Shown piece by piece: positions 41,846 to 51,115 of a stretch of 64,000 nt of DNA; position 1 is the first letter of the stretch, and every line of letters starts with the position of its first letter. The translations under genes were made by a program, and so were the position numbers. Origin of the DNA: SIG77 sp045589595. Lineage in GTDB: Bacteria > Verrucomicrobiota > Lentisphaeria > Victivallales > UBA1829. The stretch is taken from NCBI GenBank assembly GCA_045589595.1, contig JAZNPK010000024.1, positions 51,523 through 115,522 of the forward strand. The letters run 5' to 3'. The notes under the pieces were generated by a model. That model did not search any database. It saw only the letters and a list, made by a program, of their open reading frames with translations, and had not been told where the DNA came from.

Positions 41846-42919
41846 ATGACAAAGCGTACAAACAAGATCCTGCTCAAAGGAAATGAAGCTGTCGTTTACG
41901 GCGCATTGCTCGCCGGCTGCGAATGTTATTTCGGCTATCCCATCACCCCTGCAAGTGAAATCGCTCATGCCTCCGCACGGTTGTTCCCTGCGCTCGGCAG
42001 AACGTTCATTCAGGCGGAATGTGAAGTCGCATCCATCAACATGGTTTACGGTGCCGCTGCCGCAGGTCGCCGCTGTATGACGGCGTCTTCCGGTCTCGGT
42101 ATCAGCCTGAAACAGGAAGGTGTGTCCTACATCGCCGGTGCGGAACTCCCCGCTGTGATCGCCGACATCATGCGCGGCGGTCCCGGTCTGGGCAATATCG
42201 CGCCGGAACAGTCCGACTACAATCAGGTTGTCAAAGGCGGTGGTCACGGCGGTTACAAAGTGATCGTTCTCGCCCCGGGTTCCGTTCAGGAAATGTGCGA
42301 CCTGACCATGCTGGCATTTGATCTTGCCGATGAATACCGCATGCCCGTCTATGTTCTTACCGATGGTATGATCGGGCAGATGATGGAAAAACTGGAACTG
42401 CCGGAGCCCCGTCCCCGCCGCAAACCCCAGGATTGGGCATTGAACCGCGCCAACACCACGCCCAACTGCATTTCCTCCATCTACATGGAACAGAAGGATC
42501 TGGAAGATCTGAACATTCGCCTCAACGCCAAGTACGATCTCATCCGCGAAAAAGAACAGCGTGCAGAACTCTACCGTATGGATGATGCCGAATATGCTTT
42601 CGTGGCGTACGGTATTTCTTCCCGTATGGCGCGTACTGCCGCCGATATCCTCCGTGCGGAAGGGATCAAAATCGGTATGATCCGTCCCCAGACGCTGTTC
42701 CCGTTCCCCGTGAATGCTCTGAAAAATGCCGTCGCCAACGGCATCAAGCAGTTCCTTTCCGTGGAAATGAGCAACGGTCAGATGATCGATGATATCCGCC
42801 TTGCCATTGAATGCAAGTGTCCCGTGACCCTCATCAACCGCATGGGCGGCAATGTCCCCAGTGTGGAAGAGATCGTCCAGCGCGCAAAAGAACAGATCGG
42901 AGGAAACGCCAATGCCTGA
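41846..42919 (+). CDS. 2-oxoacid:ferredoxin oxidoreductase, alpha subunit
   Basis: 357 residues from the ATG at 41846; GGAGGAG lies 8 bases upstream. LKGNEAVVYGALLAGCECYFGYPITPASEIAHA is read here as the motif YPITPASEI, typical of the pyrimidine-domain subunit, and QAECEVASINMVYGAAAAG carries the conserved Glu region. GPGLGNIAPEQSDYNQVVKG follows. The complex oxidatively decarboxylates a 2-oxoacid to an acyl-CoA while reducing ferredoxin, or runs in reverse. The overall arrangement resembles VorB/KorA proteins annotated for 2-oxoisovalerate or 2-oxoglutarate, and sequence alone does not settle which. It overlaps the next gene by 8 bases. Confidence 0.92.
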   Translation: MTKRTNKILLKGNEAVVYGALLAGCECYFGYPITPASEIAHASARLFPALGRTFIQAECEVASINMVYGAAAAGRRCMTASSGLGISLKQEGVSYIAGAELPAVIADIMRGGPGLGNIAPEQSDYNQVVKGGGHGGYKVIVLAPGSVQEMCDLTMLAFDLADEYRMPVYVLTDGMIGQMMEKLELPEPRPRRKPQDWALNRANTTPNCISSIYMEQKDLEDLNIRLNAKYDLIREKEQRAELYRMDDAEYAFVAYGISSRMARTAADILRAEGIKIGMIRPQTLFPFPVNALKNAVANGIKQFLSVEMSNGQMIDDIRLAIECKCPVTLINRMGGNVPSVEEIVQRAKEQIGGNANA

Positions 42920-44396
42920 AGTTGTGAAATTTTCCCGTCCGGAAGGCTTCTTCCCCAAATTTGAACGCCGTCCCGGTCCCAATAAGACCAATATGCACTA
43001 CTGCCCCGGCTGCGGCCACGGCATCCTGCACAAACTCATTGCCGAAGCCATTGCTGATATGGGCATCAAAGACCGCACGGTCATCGTCTGCCCCGTCGGC
43101 TGCTCGGTCTTCGCTTACTACTATTTCGATTGCCATGCGGTTGAATGTGCCCACGGCAGAGCGCCCGCTGTTGCCACCGCTTTCTCCCGCGCTGATCAGG
43201 ACAACGTTGTGATCGGTTATCAGGGCGACGGCGACCTCGCATCCATCGGGTTCAATCATATTCTGCAGGCGGCGAACCGCGGCGAAAATATGACCGTGTT
43301 CTTCGTGAACAATGCGATCTACGGTATGACCGGCGGTCAGATGGCTCCCACCACGCTGATCGGTCAGAAGACTGTCACCAGCCCCAACGGCAGAGCGGTC
43401 CTCGATACCGGTTATCCCATCAAGGTCGCGGAAATGATCGCCCAGTTTGAGGCGCCCATCTATGTGGAACGCTGCGCATTGAGCAGTGTCAAAAACATCA
43501 TGTCTGCCCGCCGCGCGGTCCGCAAAGCCATTCAGAATACCATCGACAAAAAAGGTTTCTCCTTTGTGGAATTTCTCTCCGGCTGCCCCATCAACCTCAA
43601 GATGAAGGCGAAAGAGATGAACGAATTTCTGGATACAAAGATGTCGGAATACTTCCCCCTCGGCCTCAAAAAAGATGTGATCGCCGAACGGGAAGCCATT
43701 GTCCGCGCTGAACCCGAATTCGATCCGGAAAAAATCAAAGCTGTGCTGTTCCCCACAGAAACGGAACGCGCCGTGGATGATGATTTCCAGTACAAGAGCC
43801 CCGTCTTTGATGAAGAACGCTCCGTCAAGATCTGCGGTTTCGGCGGACAGGGTGTGCTTTCTCTCGGTCACGTGATCGCAACGGTGGCGAAACTGCGTAA
43901 CTTCAATGTTTCCTGGCTGCCCTCGTACGGACCCGAAATGCGCGGCGGTACGGCAAACTGCTCCATCGTGTTCAGCCGTAACCCCATCGGTTCTCCCCAG
44001 GCGGATTTCAACTGTTCCATGATGGTCTGTCTGAATCAGCCGTCCGTTGATAAATTCATCGGTCAGTTGGCGGAAGGCGGCGTTCTGATCTACGACTCCT
44101 CCACCATCACATTGCCGGAACTTTCCCCGGATAAAACCGTTTACGGGATCAATGCCGGTGAGATCGCGGAAACTCTGGGCGACCTCCGCGTTGCCAACAG
44201 CATCATCCTCGGTCTGATCGCACGCGTGATGCAGGATTGCTTCATGAACGAAGATGAAAAGGCGGATGTGGATTGCGCCATGATCGAATCCCTGAAGGAA
44301 AATTACGGCAGAAAACCTGCTGTTCTGGACCTGAATATCAAAGCGTATGAAATCGGTAAGACTGCCGAAATTATCCGCAAAGGCGCACGCGTCTGA
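42912..44396 (+). CDS. 2-oxoacid:ferredoxin oxidoreductase, fused beta and gamma subunits
   Basis: 494 residues from the ATG at 42912, with GGAGG about 9 bases upstream. Residues about 1-270 are the TPP-binding beta subunit: YCPGCGHGILHKL and GYQGDGDLASIGFNHIL with MTGGQMAPTT. Residues about 315-494 are the gamma subunit: VKICGFGGQGVLSLGHVIA, SYGPEMRGGTANCSIVFS and GINAGEIAETLG. In many bacteria beta and gamma are separate genes of about 250-280 and 180 residues; here they form one chain joined by a charged linker (residues about 275-312). The start overlaps the alpha gene. The operon ends at the hairpin at 44420. Confidence 0.92.
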   Translation: MPEVVKFSRPEGFFPKFERRPGPNKTNMHYCPGCGHGILHKLIAEAIADMGIKDRTVIVCPVGCSVFAYYYFDCHAVECAHGRAPAVATAFSRADQDNVVIGYQGDGDLASIGFNHILQAANRGENMTVFFVNNAIYGMTGGQMAPTTLIGQKTVTSPNGRAVLDTGYPIKVAEMIAQFEAPIYVERCALSSVKNIMSARRAVRKAIQNTIDKKGFSFVEFLSGCPINLKMKAKEMNEFLDTKMSEYFPLGLKKDVIAEREAIVRAEPEFDPEKIKAVLFPTETERAVDDDFQYKSPVFDEERSVKICGFGGQGVLSLGHVIATVAKLRNFNVSWLPSYGPEMRGGTANCSIVFSRNPIGSPQADFNCSMMVCLNQPSVDKFIGQLAEGGVLIYDSSTITLPELSPDKTVYGINAGEIAETLGDLRVANSIILGLIARVMQDCFMNEDEKADVDCAMIESLKENYGRKPAVLDLNIKAYEIGKTAEIIRKGARV

Positions 44397-44419
44397 TCCT
44401 TCAGTCAGCGGAAAACAGA

Positions 44420-44456
44420 AACGGCTCACGGTTTTGCATCGTGAGCCGTTTTTTTT
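44420..44456. terminator. intrinsic terminator between convergent genes
   Basis: AACGGCTCACG (44420-44430) pairs with CGTGAGCCGTT (44440-44450) around a 9-base loop, followed by T6 on the plus strand. The minus strand has TTTCTGTTTT after the stem, so it can also serve recR. This is a simple hairpin, unlike the junction elements. Confidence 0.9.
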
Positions 44457-44476
44457 ATGTCGGGAACGGGTGTCTG

Positions 44477-45106
44477 TCAGTTGCTGCTGAAATCTGTCCG
44501 TCCGTTCAACGCCGCCGCAATGGTTGCCGGATCGACATAGGTCAGGTCGGAACCTGCGGGCAGACCGCGGGCAGGACGGCTGATTTTCAGTGCCCGGTCC
44601 TTCAAACGGTTTGCCAGATAAAAAGCTGTTGCCTGTCCTTCCATATCGGGGCTGAGCGCGAGGATGACTTCTTTGATCACGCCCTCATCCAGTCGTTCTT
44701 CCAGCCGGTCTATGGAAAGTTGTCCCGCATCCTTTCCTTCCAGCGGGGCAAGTCTGCCGCCGAGAACATGATACACGCCGTGGAATACGCCGCCCGCCTC
44801 GATCGCGCGGATCTGAAGCGCATCTTCCACAACACACAGACTGGTCACATCCCGGTCCGGAGAGGCGCAGAAGGGACACAGCGGTTCCGTATCGCTGCTG
44901 CTGCGCTCTGCAAGATTGCCGCAGATGGAACAGGTCCCGATCCGTTCTTTCAAATGTTGAAACGCATCTGCCATGGCAGAAAGTTTGCTTTCATCCCATT
45001 TCAGAACGGACAGCACCATGCGCTCTGCCGAGCGTTTTCCCACACCCGGCAGGGTCTTGAACAGTTCCATCATTTCCGCCAATGCTGCGGGGTAGGGCGT
45101 CAGCAT
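44477..45106 (-). CDS. recR: recombination protein RecR
   Basis: 209 residues. FKTLPGVGKRSAERMVLSVL is the helix-hairpin-helix region; CSICGNLAERS and CPFCASPDRD form the four-Cys zinc finger; SLCVVEDALQIRAIEAGGVFHGVYHVLGG opens the Toprim domain (VVE for VVE/D acidic motif), with VILALSPDMEGQATAFYLANRL following. RecR loads RecA at single-strand gaps with RecO/F. It is the last gene of the rimO-pgsA-hflX-coiled-coil series, 12 bases after the coiled-coil gene stop. Often recR sits beside dnaX and ybaB; that neighbourhood is absent here. Confidence 0.95.
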   Translation of the reverse strand: MLTPYPAALAEMMELFKTLPGVGKRSAERMVLSVLKWDESKLSAMADAFQHLKERIGTCSICGNLAERSSSDTEPLCPFCASPDRDVTSLCVVEDALQIRAIEAGGVFHGVYHVLGGRLAPLEGKDAGQLSIDRLEERLDEGVIKEVILALSPDMEGQATAFYLANRLKDRALKISRPARGLPAGSDLTYVDPATIAAALNGRTDFSSN

Positions 45107-45118
45107 GATCGATGATCC

Positions 45119-48100
45119 TTATTTATCCTGAAGTTTTTTCGCTTCAGCTTTTGCCGCATCATCGCTTTCCATTTTGCTCATTTCGGCTTCAAACGCTTCA
45201 TTGCGTTCCATGTTGAGCATGAGCGCACGGGCGTATTCTTTCCGTGCCTTGTCAGCCTTGCCGCCCTTCAGGAAGATCCGTGCCATTGCCATGTGAGGCT
45301 GCCACGCTTCTTTGTCGAGATCGGAGGCTGTCAGATATTTCCACATGGCTTCGTCCAGTTCACCGGCTTTTTCTCTGGCGGCGGCATCTGCCATGGCGGC
45401 ATCATATTTTTTCTGTTCGGCTTCGGTCAGGATAATGGTGCGTTTCCAGACGGTTTTGGCTTCTTCCTCCTTCTTCAGAAGTTCTGCGCCGCGTGCCGCC
45501 TTTTCTTCAACCGTTTCCGCAGGTTTTTCCGTAACGGGCGTCTGATCCAGTTTGACTTTACCGTCCCGTGTCAGGCGGACACCGGTCGTAACGATGGTCG
45601 TGCGGGATGCTGTGATATTTTTCCGTTCCTCTTTCAGTTTATCAACGGTCTGCTGAAGTGCTTTGATCTGCTTGTCGTTGGCTGCAACAAGGGCGTTGGC
45701 ATCACTGATCTCGGCTTTCAGACGGTCGATCTCCTGATCCTGCGTCACATGCTCCTTGAGCAGTTTGTCAATGACTTTATCCTTTTCTTCCAGTTTGCTG
45801 TTGAGAACGGCATCGCCGCCCGCAGAAAGTTTGCGGATCTCCTCCTGAACGGCTGCCGTGTGTTTGCGGACCGTTTCCAGTTCTCTGGTCAGGGCATCGT
45901 TCTTTTCCTTGAGAGATTTGTTGTCCGCCGCCGTGCTGTCCAGACTCTTCTGGAGGGTCTGATTGCTGCCTTTGAGCTGAGTAATATTCTCTTCCGCTTT
46001 CGTCAGATTTTCCTGAAGACGCTTTGCCGTTTCATCGGCGGCGACTTCAGCACGGAGTTTTTCCAGCTGCGCTTTGGCTGCCAGCAGTTCTTTCTTCGCG
46101 GCGATGAGTGCTTCCCCGGAAGTGGTCTTGTCGGCGGTCAGGGACTGGATCGTGGCGTTCAGAGCTTCGTTGTCGCTCTTGAGTTTTTTCACCTGTTCCG
46201 ATTCCTTCGCAGATGCGCCCGCCGCGATCGTGTTCATGGTCTTACCGGCATCCGACAAGGCTTTTTCTGTTGATGCAAGTTTCGCTTTCGTTTCTTCCAG
46301 CTGTTTCGTCAGATCGCTGATCTTTGCCGCCTGTGCGGGATCGGCTGTGGGAACTTTGACTTCTGCCGGTTTCGCTGTTTTGGCTGCGGCAATGGCTTTT
46401 TCCGCGGCAGAAAGTTTCGCTTTCGTTTCTTCCAGCTGTTTCGTCAACTGCTGGAGTTCAGCTGTCTGCGCAGGTGCCGGAACACCAACGGTTTTGACGG
46501 CTGCCGCTGCCGCAGACTTGGATTTCGCTTCCAGATCTTTGACCTTGGCTTCCAGTGCGGTGACAGCTTTTTTCGCGTCTGCCAGTTCTTTTTCCGTACT
46601 TGCCAGTTTTGCCGAAACGGCATCTTTTTCCGCCTGCAGTTTTTTCAGTTCGGCGGCTTTATCTGCGGACTTCAGTGCGGCATTTTCACGCTGGATGGCA
46701 TCGGTTTTCTTCAGCTGTTCGCCAGCGGCTTTTTCCATGGCGGCGATCTTTGCTTCCAACGCCTTGACAGCGGGCGCGGAGGCTGCGATCTTCGCTTCCA
46801 GAGCCGCTTTATCTTTCTTCAGGACTTCTTCCGCGCGGACAAGTGCGGCGTTCTGTTTCGCCGTTTCAGCCAGCTGTTTTTCCAGTTGCGCCACCTGATC
46901 GGTTGTCTGCTGGATCTTGTTTTCCAGATTTTTCTTTTCCGCTTCGACGATACGGCGTTTTTCCAGTTCTTCCCGGACTTTGGGATCTTTTTTCAGTTCG
47001 TCATTTTCTTTGCGGACGGCTGAGATCTGTTTTTCCATTTCGATCATGTGGATTTTTGCTTCGATCTGCTGATTTTTCAGTTCTCTGTATGCTTCCACAT
47101 TCTGCTGATACTGGCTGATATATTTCTTCAATTCGTTCTGTGCGCGGAGCAGTTCCGCTGCCACTTTTTCATCGGGCTTGATGCTGCGGGCGGATTCCAG
47201 TTCCACTTTCAAAATCCGGTTTTCCTGAAGCACGGATTTGAGCAACGCTTCGTTGCTGGTGACGCGGGAATATTCCTTCGCTTTGCGTTCGTGATAATCA
47301 ACCGTCTTTTTCAGTTCTTCCCGTTCCGTGATCAGAGCGGCTTTTTCCGATTCCAGCACCAGCAGCGCGGAACGCATGGACTTGATATCGCTGTCCAGTT
47401 TTCCGGCATTGGCGGAAAGTTTCCGGAGTTCTTCCGTTTTCTGCTGTGCATCCGTCAACTGTTTTTTCAGGGCTTCGACCTGTTTTGCCAGAGCGGCGCG
47501 TTCTGCAAACTGACCTTCTGACAGCAGTTTTTTCTGTTCGGCAGATTCTTTCTGTGCGGTGCTGAGCTGTTTTTCGAGCGCGGCGATCCGGTCGGCACTT
47601 TCTTTGATGGCACTTGCACCGGATGACAGTTTCTGAAGTTCGGCACTCAACTTTTTGTTGTTGTCTTCCGCAGCTTTGATCGCCTTTGCCTGTTCGACGC
47701 TTTTTCTTGCGGACTCCGCCAGATCTTCGTTGAGTTTTTTCCGGGCGGCGGAAAGTTTTTCATTTTCCGTGATCAGCCCCTGAAGACGGGCATTTGCCTG
47801 AGCCAGTTCCGCAGAGGTGGCAGTGCTGCTGTCGCCGGATGTTTTGTTGAGCTGCCTGGCGAAAGTATCGCGTTCCTGTTCAAGGCGTTTCTTATCGGCG
47901 TTTGCCTGATTGAGCTTTGCGGTCAATTCCTGAGCCTGCTTTGTATTTTCTTCCAGCTGACGTGCCGTTTTTTCCAGATCGGCAGTCAGGCGGCGGTTCT
48001 GTTCCGTCAGATTTCTGGCGAGAGCCTGTGTCTGTTCGGATGTTTCCGTCTTCGATGCGGCAGATTTTTTCTGCGCGGCGAGTTCGTTCTGGAGTTTCAG

Positions 48101-49156
48101 GACTTCTTTCTGCAGCGTATCGTTTTCCACTTTGAGGTTGGCGGCTGTCTGCTGGATCTGACGTGTCGCTTCACTCAAATCCATTTTGGACCGGAGTTTG
48201 TTCAATGCTTCGTTGGCTTCATCGGCTTCGCGGGTCTTTTTCGCCAGATCGAGTGCCAGACGCTTGAGTTCCGCGGTGGTCTTCGCGTTTTGATCCGCAC
48301 TGGTCTTATCGGCTGCAGCAAGACGCTGCTGGAGGGCGGCGACTTCTTTTTCCAGAGTATCGATCTTTGCGATCTTGTTCTTCAGGTCAGAACTTCCGGC
48401 GGTCAGTTCCGCTTTTTCCTTCGCGGCGGCGGTGAGTGCTTTCTGCAGTTCTTCGCTGACGAGTTTGACTTTTTTCAGTTCGGCTTCCAGTTTTTCAGCG
48501 CGTTTCTTTTCTGATTCCACTGCCTGACGCAGAACTTTATCTTCTTCCCGGTTTTCGACTTTTGTACGCAGTTCGTTGTACTGGATCAGCAGAAGAGAAT
48601 GTTTCTTTTCCATTTCTTCTTTTTCGCTCATCAGGGCATCGATCTGTTTCGCAGTCTTTTCAGCGCGGTCCAGACTTTCTTTGTATCTGGCTGCCTGTTT
48701 GCGGGCGCTTTCCAGAGAAAGTTTCAGTTCGGAGATCTCTGCCACAGCATCGGCATTGGCGGCGGCGATCTTCTGTTCTTCCACAGTTCCGCCCACACCG
48801 GTCATATTGACCTGTTCTGCCTGACGCCGTTTTGCCGCACTGAGTTTCCGTTCAATGGTGGAAATGCGGTCCTCAAGACCTTTTTTATTCCAGTGGGGCT
48901 TGTTCTGCTGGAGCGTCCGGAAGAGCTGAAGTGTTTTTGCATACATGGCGGCGGCATTGACGTAATTCCGGGCGAGATAGGCTTTGTCAGCTTCTTCAGC
49001 CGTGAGAACACCGATACGCCACGCGTTCCAGTCATCATCGGACAAATCGGAAGTACGGGCGGGATTGACTCTCCCCTGAGCGTTCAGGTTGCCGTCTGAC
49101 AAGGGCAGAACGGCTGCGGCAAGGAGACCGGCGAGTAAAAACGTCTTTTTGTTCAT
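45119..49156 (-). CDS. exported 1,345-residue coiled-coil protein with TPR ends
   Basis: A signal peptide (MNKKTFLLAGLLAAAVLPLS, cleavage near NAQG) is followed by a short helical region (ADKAYLARNYVNAAAMYAKT, TPR-like, about 55-95). About residues 130-1180 are nearly continuous heptad coiled coil rich in Ala, Lys, Glu, Gln and Leu, with few prolines except near PAPAQT and KPAEVKVPTADP. The segment LTKQLEETKAKL recurs there in tandem. The last 170 residues include LTRDGKVKLDQTPV and two TPR-like helices (AMARIFLKGGKADKARKEYARAL, split here). A rod over 100 nm long is expected if unfolded straight, so a structural periplasmic or envelope role is plausible. Its start overlaps the hflX stop (ATGA). 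Function unknown. Confidence 0.8.
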   Translation of the reverse strand: MNKKTFLLAGLLAAAVLPLSDGNLNAQGRVNPARTSDLSDDDWNAWRIGVLTAEEADKAYLARNYVNAAAMYAKTLQLFRTLQQNKPHWNKKGLEDRISTIERKLSAAKRRQAEQVNMTGVGGTVEEQKIAAANADAVAEISELKLSLESARKQAARYKESLDRAEKTAKQIDALMSEKEEMEKKHSLLLIQYNELRTKVENREEDKVLRQAVESEKKRAEKLEAELKKVKLVSEELQKALTAAAKEKAELTAGSSDLKNKIAKIDTLEKEVAALQQRLAAADKTSADQNAKTTAELKRLALDLAKKTREADEANEALNKLRSKMDLSEATRQIQQTAANLKVENDTLQKEVLKLQNELAAQKKSAASKTETSEQTQALARNLTEQNRRLTADLEKTARQLEENTKQAQELTAKLNQANADKKRLEQERDTFARQLNKTSGDSSTATSAELAQANARLQGLITENEKLSAARKKLNEDLAESARKSVEQAKAIKAAEDNNKKLSAELQKLSSGASAIKESADRIAALEKQLSTAQKESAEQKKLLSEGQFAERAALAKQVEALKKQLTDAQQKTEELRKLSANAGKLDSDIKSMRSALLVLESEKAALITEREELKKTVDYHERKAKEYSRVTSNEALLKSVLQENRILKVELESARSIKPDEKVAAELLRAQNELKKYISQYQQNVEAYRELKNQQIEAKIHMIEMEKQISAVRKENDELKKDPKVREELEKRRIVEAEKKNLENKIQQTTDQVAQLEKQLAETAKQNAALVRAEEVLKKDKAALEAKIAASAPAVKALEAKIAAMEKAAGEQLKKTDAIQRENAALKSADKAAELKKLQAEKDAVSAKLASTEKELADAKKAVTALEAKVKDLEAKSKSAAAAAVKTVGVPAPAQTAELQQLTKQLEETKAKLSAAEKAIAAAKTAKPAEVKVPTADPAQAAKISDLTKQLEETKAKLASTEKALSDAGKTMNTIAAGASAKESEQVKKLKSDNEALNATIQSLTADKTTSGEALIAAKKELLAAKAQLEKLRAEVAADETAKRLQENLTKAEENITQLKGSNQTLQKSLDSTAADNKSLKEKNDALTRELETVRKHTAAVQEEIRKLSAGGDAVLNSKLEEKDKVIDKLLKEHVTQDQEIDRLKAEISDANALVAANDKQIKALQQTVDKLKEERKNITASRTTIVTTGVRLTRDGKVKLDQTPVTEKPAETVEEKAARGAELLKKEEEAKTVWKRTIILTEAEQKKYDAAMADAAAREKAGELDEAMWKYLTASDLDKEAWQPHMAMARIFLKGGKADKARKEYARALMLNMERNEAFEAEMSKMESDDAAKAEAKKLQDK

Positions 49157-50466
49157 GATATTTCAGCTCCTGATGGTTTGTGCTTCGTTGTGTTGTAGGG
49201 ATCGAATACACTCAGATAGGCAGGTGCGATCTTTGCCACGGCACGGAATGTGCCATTCTCCAGGTATTCAGATTCGAAAATACTGCACTTGGCATGCAGT
49301 AACGCAATATGTCCTGCCTGTTCAGGCGGAATTTCCAGTTTCAGGATCGCAGAACTGCCCGCAACCTGACGCATCAGTTTGTCCAGCAGTTCGTCCAGAC
49401 CCCGTTTTTCCGTGCAGGAAATAAACACGGCATCCGGGGCAATGCTTTTCATTTTCAGCAGCGCCATGGGATCCGGCTGCAGATCCGTTTTGTTGAAGAC
49501 GGCGATCAACGGTTTTTCAGCGGCGCCGAGTTCGTTCAGAACGGAAATGGTCGTCTCCCAGTGAGAGGCTGCCTGAGGATTGGAAACATCAAGGATCAGC
49601 AGGATGAAATCGGCAAGCACCGCTTCTTCCAGCGTCGATTTGAAGGCTTCCACAAGGGCATGAGGCAGTTTGCGGACAAAGCCCACTGTATCCGTCAGCA
49701 GCAATTCCGTATGATCCGGCAGAACCAGACGCCGGGTCGTGGGGTCCAGTGTTGCGAAAAGTTTGTTTTCAGCCAGAACATCTGCATTGGTCAGGGTGTT
49801 CAGCAATGTGGATTTTCCCGCGTTCGTATAGCCGACGATGGCGGCTGTCGGCACATTGTTGCGGAGTCTGCCCTTCCGCTGGACCGAGCGTTGTTTGCGG
49901 ACTTCTGAAAGTTCCTGTTCCAGTTCGGCTATGCGGTCTTTCAGCTGACGGCGGTCGTATTCGATCTGTTTTTCACCGTCGCCGCGGGCTCCGGTTCCGC
50001 CGCCGCGCTGTCGGGAGAGGTGACTCCATGCGCCGGTCAGTCTCGGCAGAAAGTACCGGCATCGGGCAAGTTCCACCTGCAGGACCGCTTCCCGCGTACG
50101 GGCGCGATCGGCAAAAATATCCAGGATCACTTCCTGTCTGTCAATGACTTTCCGTTTGCAGAGTTTTTCCAGATTGCGCTGTTGGGACGGTCCGAGCGGA
50201 TCGTCAAAAATGATCACATCCGCTCCGGCTTCAGCGGCGGCATCCCGCAGTTCTTCCGCTTTGCCGCTGCCGATATGGAATTTCGGGTTCGGTTCACGGA
50301 TCCGCACAGACATGTCGCCGCAGATGTCAACGCCCAGCGTATCCGCAAGTTCACCCAGTTCTGCAAGATATTCGCGGACAGCACTGAGTTCCTCGCGGGC
50401 TTCGCAGCAGCCCACAAGGAATGCTTTCTGGCGTACAGGCGCAGTGCTTTTCGCTTCGTATCTCAT
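49153..50466 (-). CDS. hflX: GTPase HflX
   Basis: 437 residues. The N-terminal HflX domain includes NPKFHIGSGKAEELRDAA and DDPLGPSQQRNLEKLC, then LVGCC-type strand VIIFDDPL. The glycine-rich linker region RQRGGGTGARGDGEKQIEYD is diagnostic. The GTPase domain has VGYTNAGKSTLLNTL (G1), LTDTVGFVRKLPHALV (G3) and VFNKTDL (G4, NKxD). HflX splits stalled or heat-damaged ribosomes in other bacteria. Length is normal. It lies 12 bases after pgsA and overlaps the coiled-coil gene, tying that unknown protein into a housekeeping transcript. Confidence 0.95.
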   Translation of the reverse strand: MRYEAKSTAPVRQKAFLVGCCEAREELSAVREYLAELGELADTLGVDICGDMSVRIREPNPKFHIGSGKAEELRDAAAEAGADVIIFDDPLGPSQQRNLEKLCKRKVIDRQEVILDIFADRARTREAVLQVELARCRYFLPRLTGAWSHLSRQRGGGTGARGDGEKQIEYDRRQLKDRIAELEQELSEVRKQRSVQRKGRLRNNVPTAAIVGYTNAGKSTLLNTLTNADVLAENKLFATLDPTTRRLVLPDHTELLLTDTVGFVRKLPHALVEAFKSTLEEAVLADFILLILDVSNPQAASHWETTISVLNELGAAEKPLIAVFNKTDLQPDPMALLKMKSIAPDAVFISCTEKRGLDELLDKLMRQVAGSSAILKLEIPPEQAGHIALLHAKCSIFESEYLENGTFRAVAKIAPAYLSVFDPYNTTKHKPSGAEIS

Positions 50467-50478
50467 CAGTGTACCGGA

Positions 50479-51087
50479 TCAGAACATGGATTCAAGATAA
50501 AGTTTTTTGTGCTTGATGAAGTAGGATGCGCCGGAGAGAAGAGTCAGCGCCGCGACCGTATAAAGGGCGACCATCCAGACTGTGTGCATTGCTGTTCCCG
50601 GCACATTGACTGGCGGGATCAGTTCCACCCATGCCGCACCGCCGAATGCCAGTGTGATCATCTGACTTGCCGTTTTGAGTTTGCCCCATTTATCGGCAGA
50701 GATCACAATACCTTTGGCAGTTGCCAGTGTCCGCAGACCGGTCACCATAAATTCTCTGCCGAGGATCACGATGAGGATCCATGCGGGCATGTACTGATAA
50801 TCCACAAACATGGCAAACGTCGCCATAATAAAAAGTTTGTCCGCCAGCGGATCGATCAGCCGCCCGAAATCGCTTTCCCAGTGATATTTCCGTGCAAGAT
50901 ATCCGTCAAACAGGTCCGTCAGACCGCCCACGATCGCCAGAATATAAGCGATCCAGTGACAGATCTTTGCTGTTTCGTGGGTTACGGTGAAACAATTTGC
51001 GTTTTCCGCGTCAAAATTTGCCAGGATCACGAACCCGACAACAAGCAGGATCCTGCTCATCGTCAGCTGATTCGGAATGTTTTTCAT
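50479..51087 (-). CDS. pgsA: CDP-diacylglycerol--glycerol-3-phosphate 3-phosphatidyltransferase
   Basis: 202 residues from the ATG at 51087, where AAGGAG lies just upstream and MKNIPNQLTMSRILLVVGF is the normal PgsA start. The CDP-alcohol phosphotransferase signature D-G-x2-A-R-x8-G-x3-D-x3-D is seen as LFDGYLARKYHWESDFGRLIDPLADKL (split: DGYLAR, FGRLIDPLADK). About five membrane helices follow. The enzyme makes phosphatidylglycerol phosphate in the inner membrane. It sits 28 bases after rimO and 12 bases before hflX. Confidence 0.94.
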   Translation of the reverse strand: MKNIPNQLTMSRILLVVGFVILANFDAENANCFTVTHETAKICHWIAYILAIVGGLTDLFDGYLARKYHWESDFGRLIDPLADKLFIMATFAMFVDYQYMPAWILIVILGREFMVTGLRTLATAKGIVISADKWGKLKTASQMITLAFGGAAWVELIPPVNVPGTAMHTVWMVALYTVAALTLLSGASYFIKHKKLYLESMF

Positions 51088-51115
51088 CGTTTTCTGCTCC
51101 TTCACTGCTTTATGT

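Noticed and set aside
42834..44429. 531-codon minus-strand frame opposite the beta-gamma oxidoreductase gene
   Set aside because: It is a shadow of a well-supported TPP enzyme gene on the plus strand.
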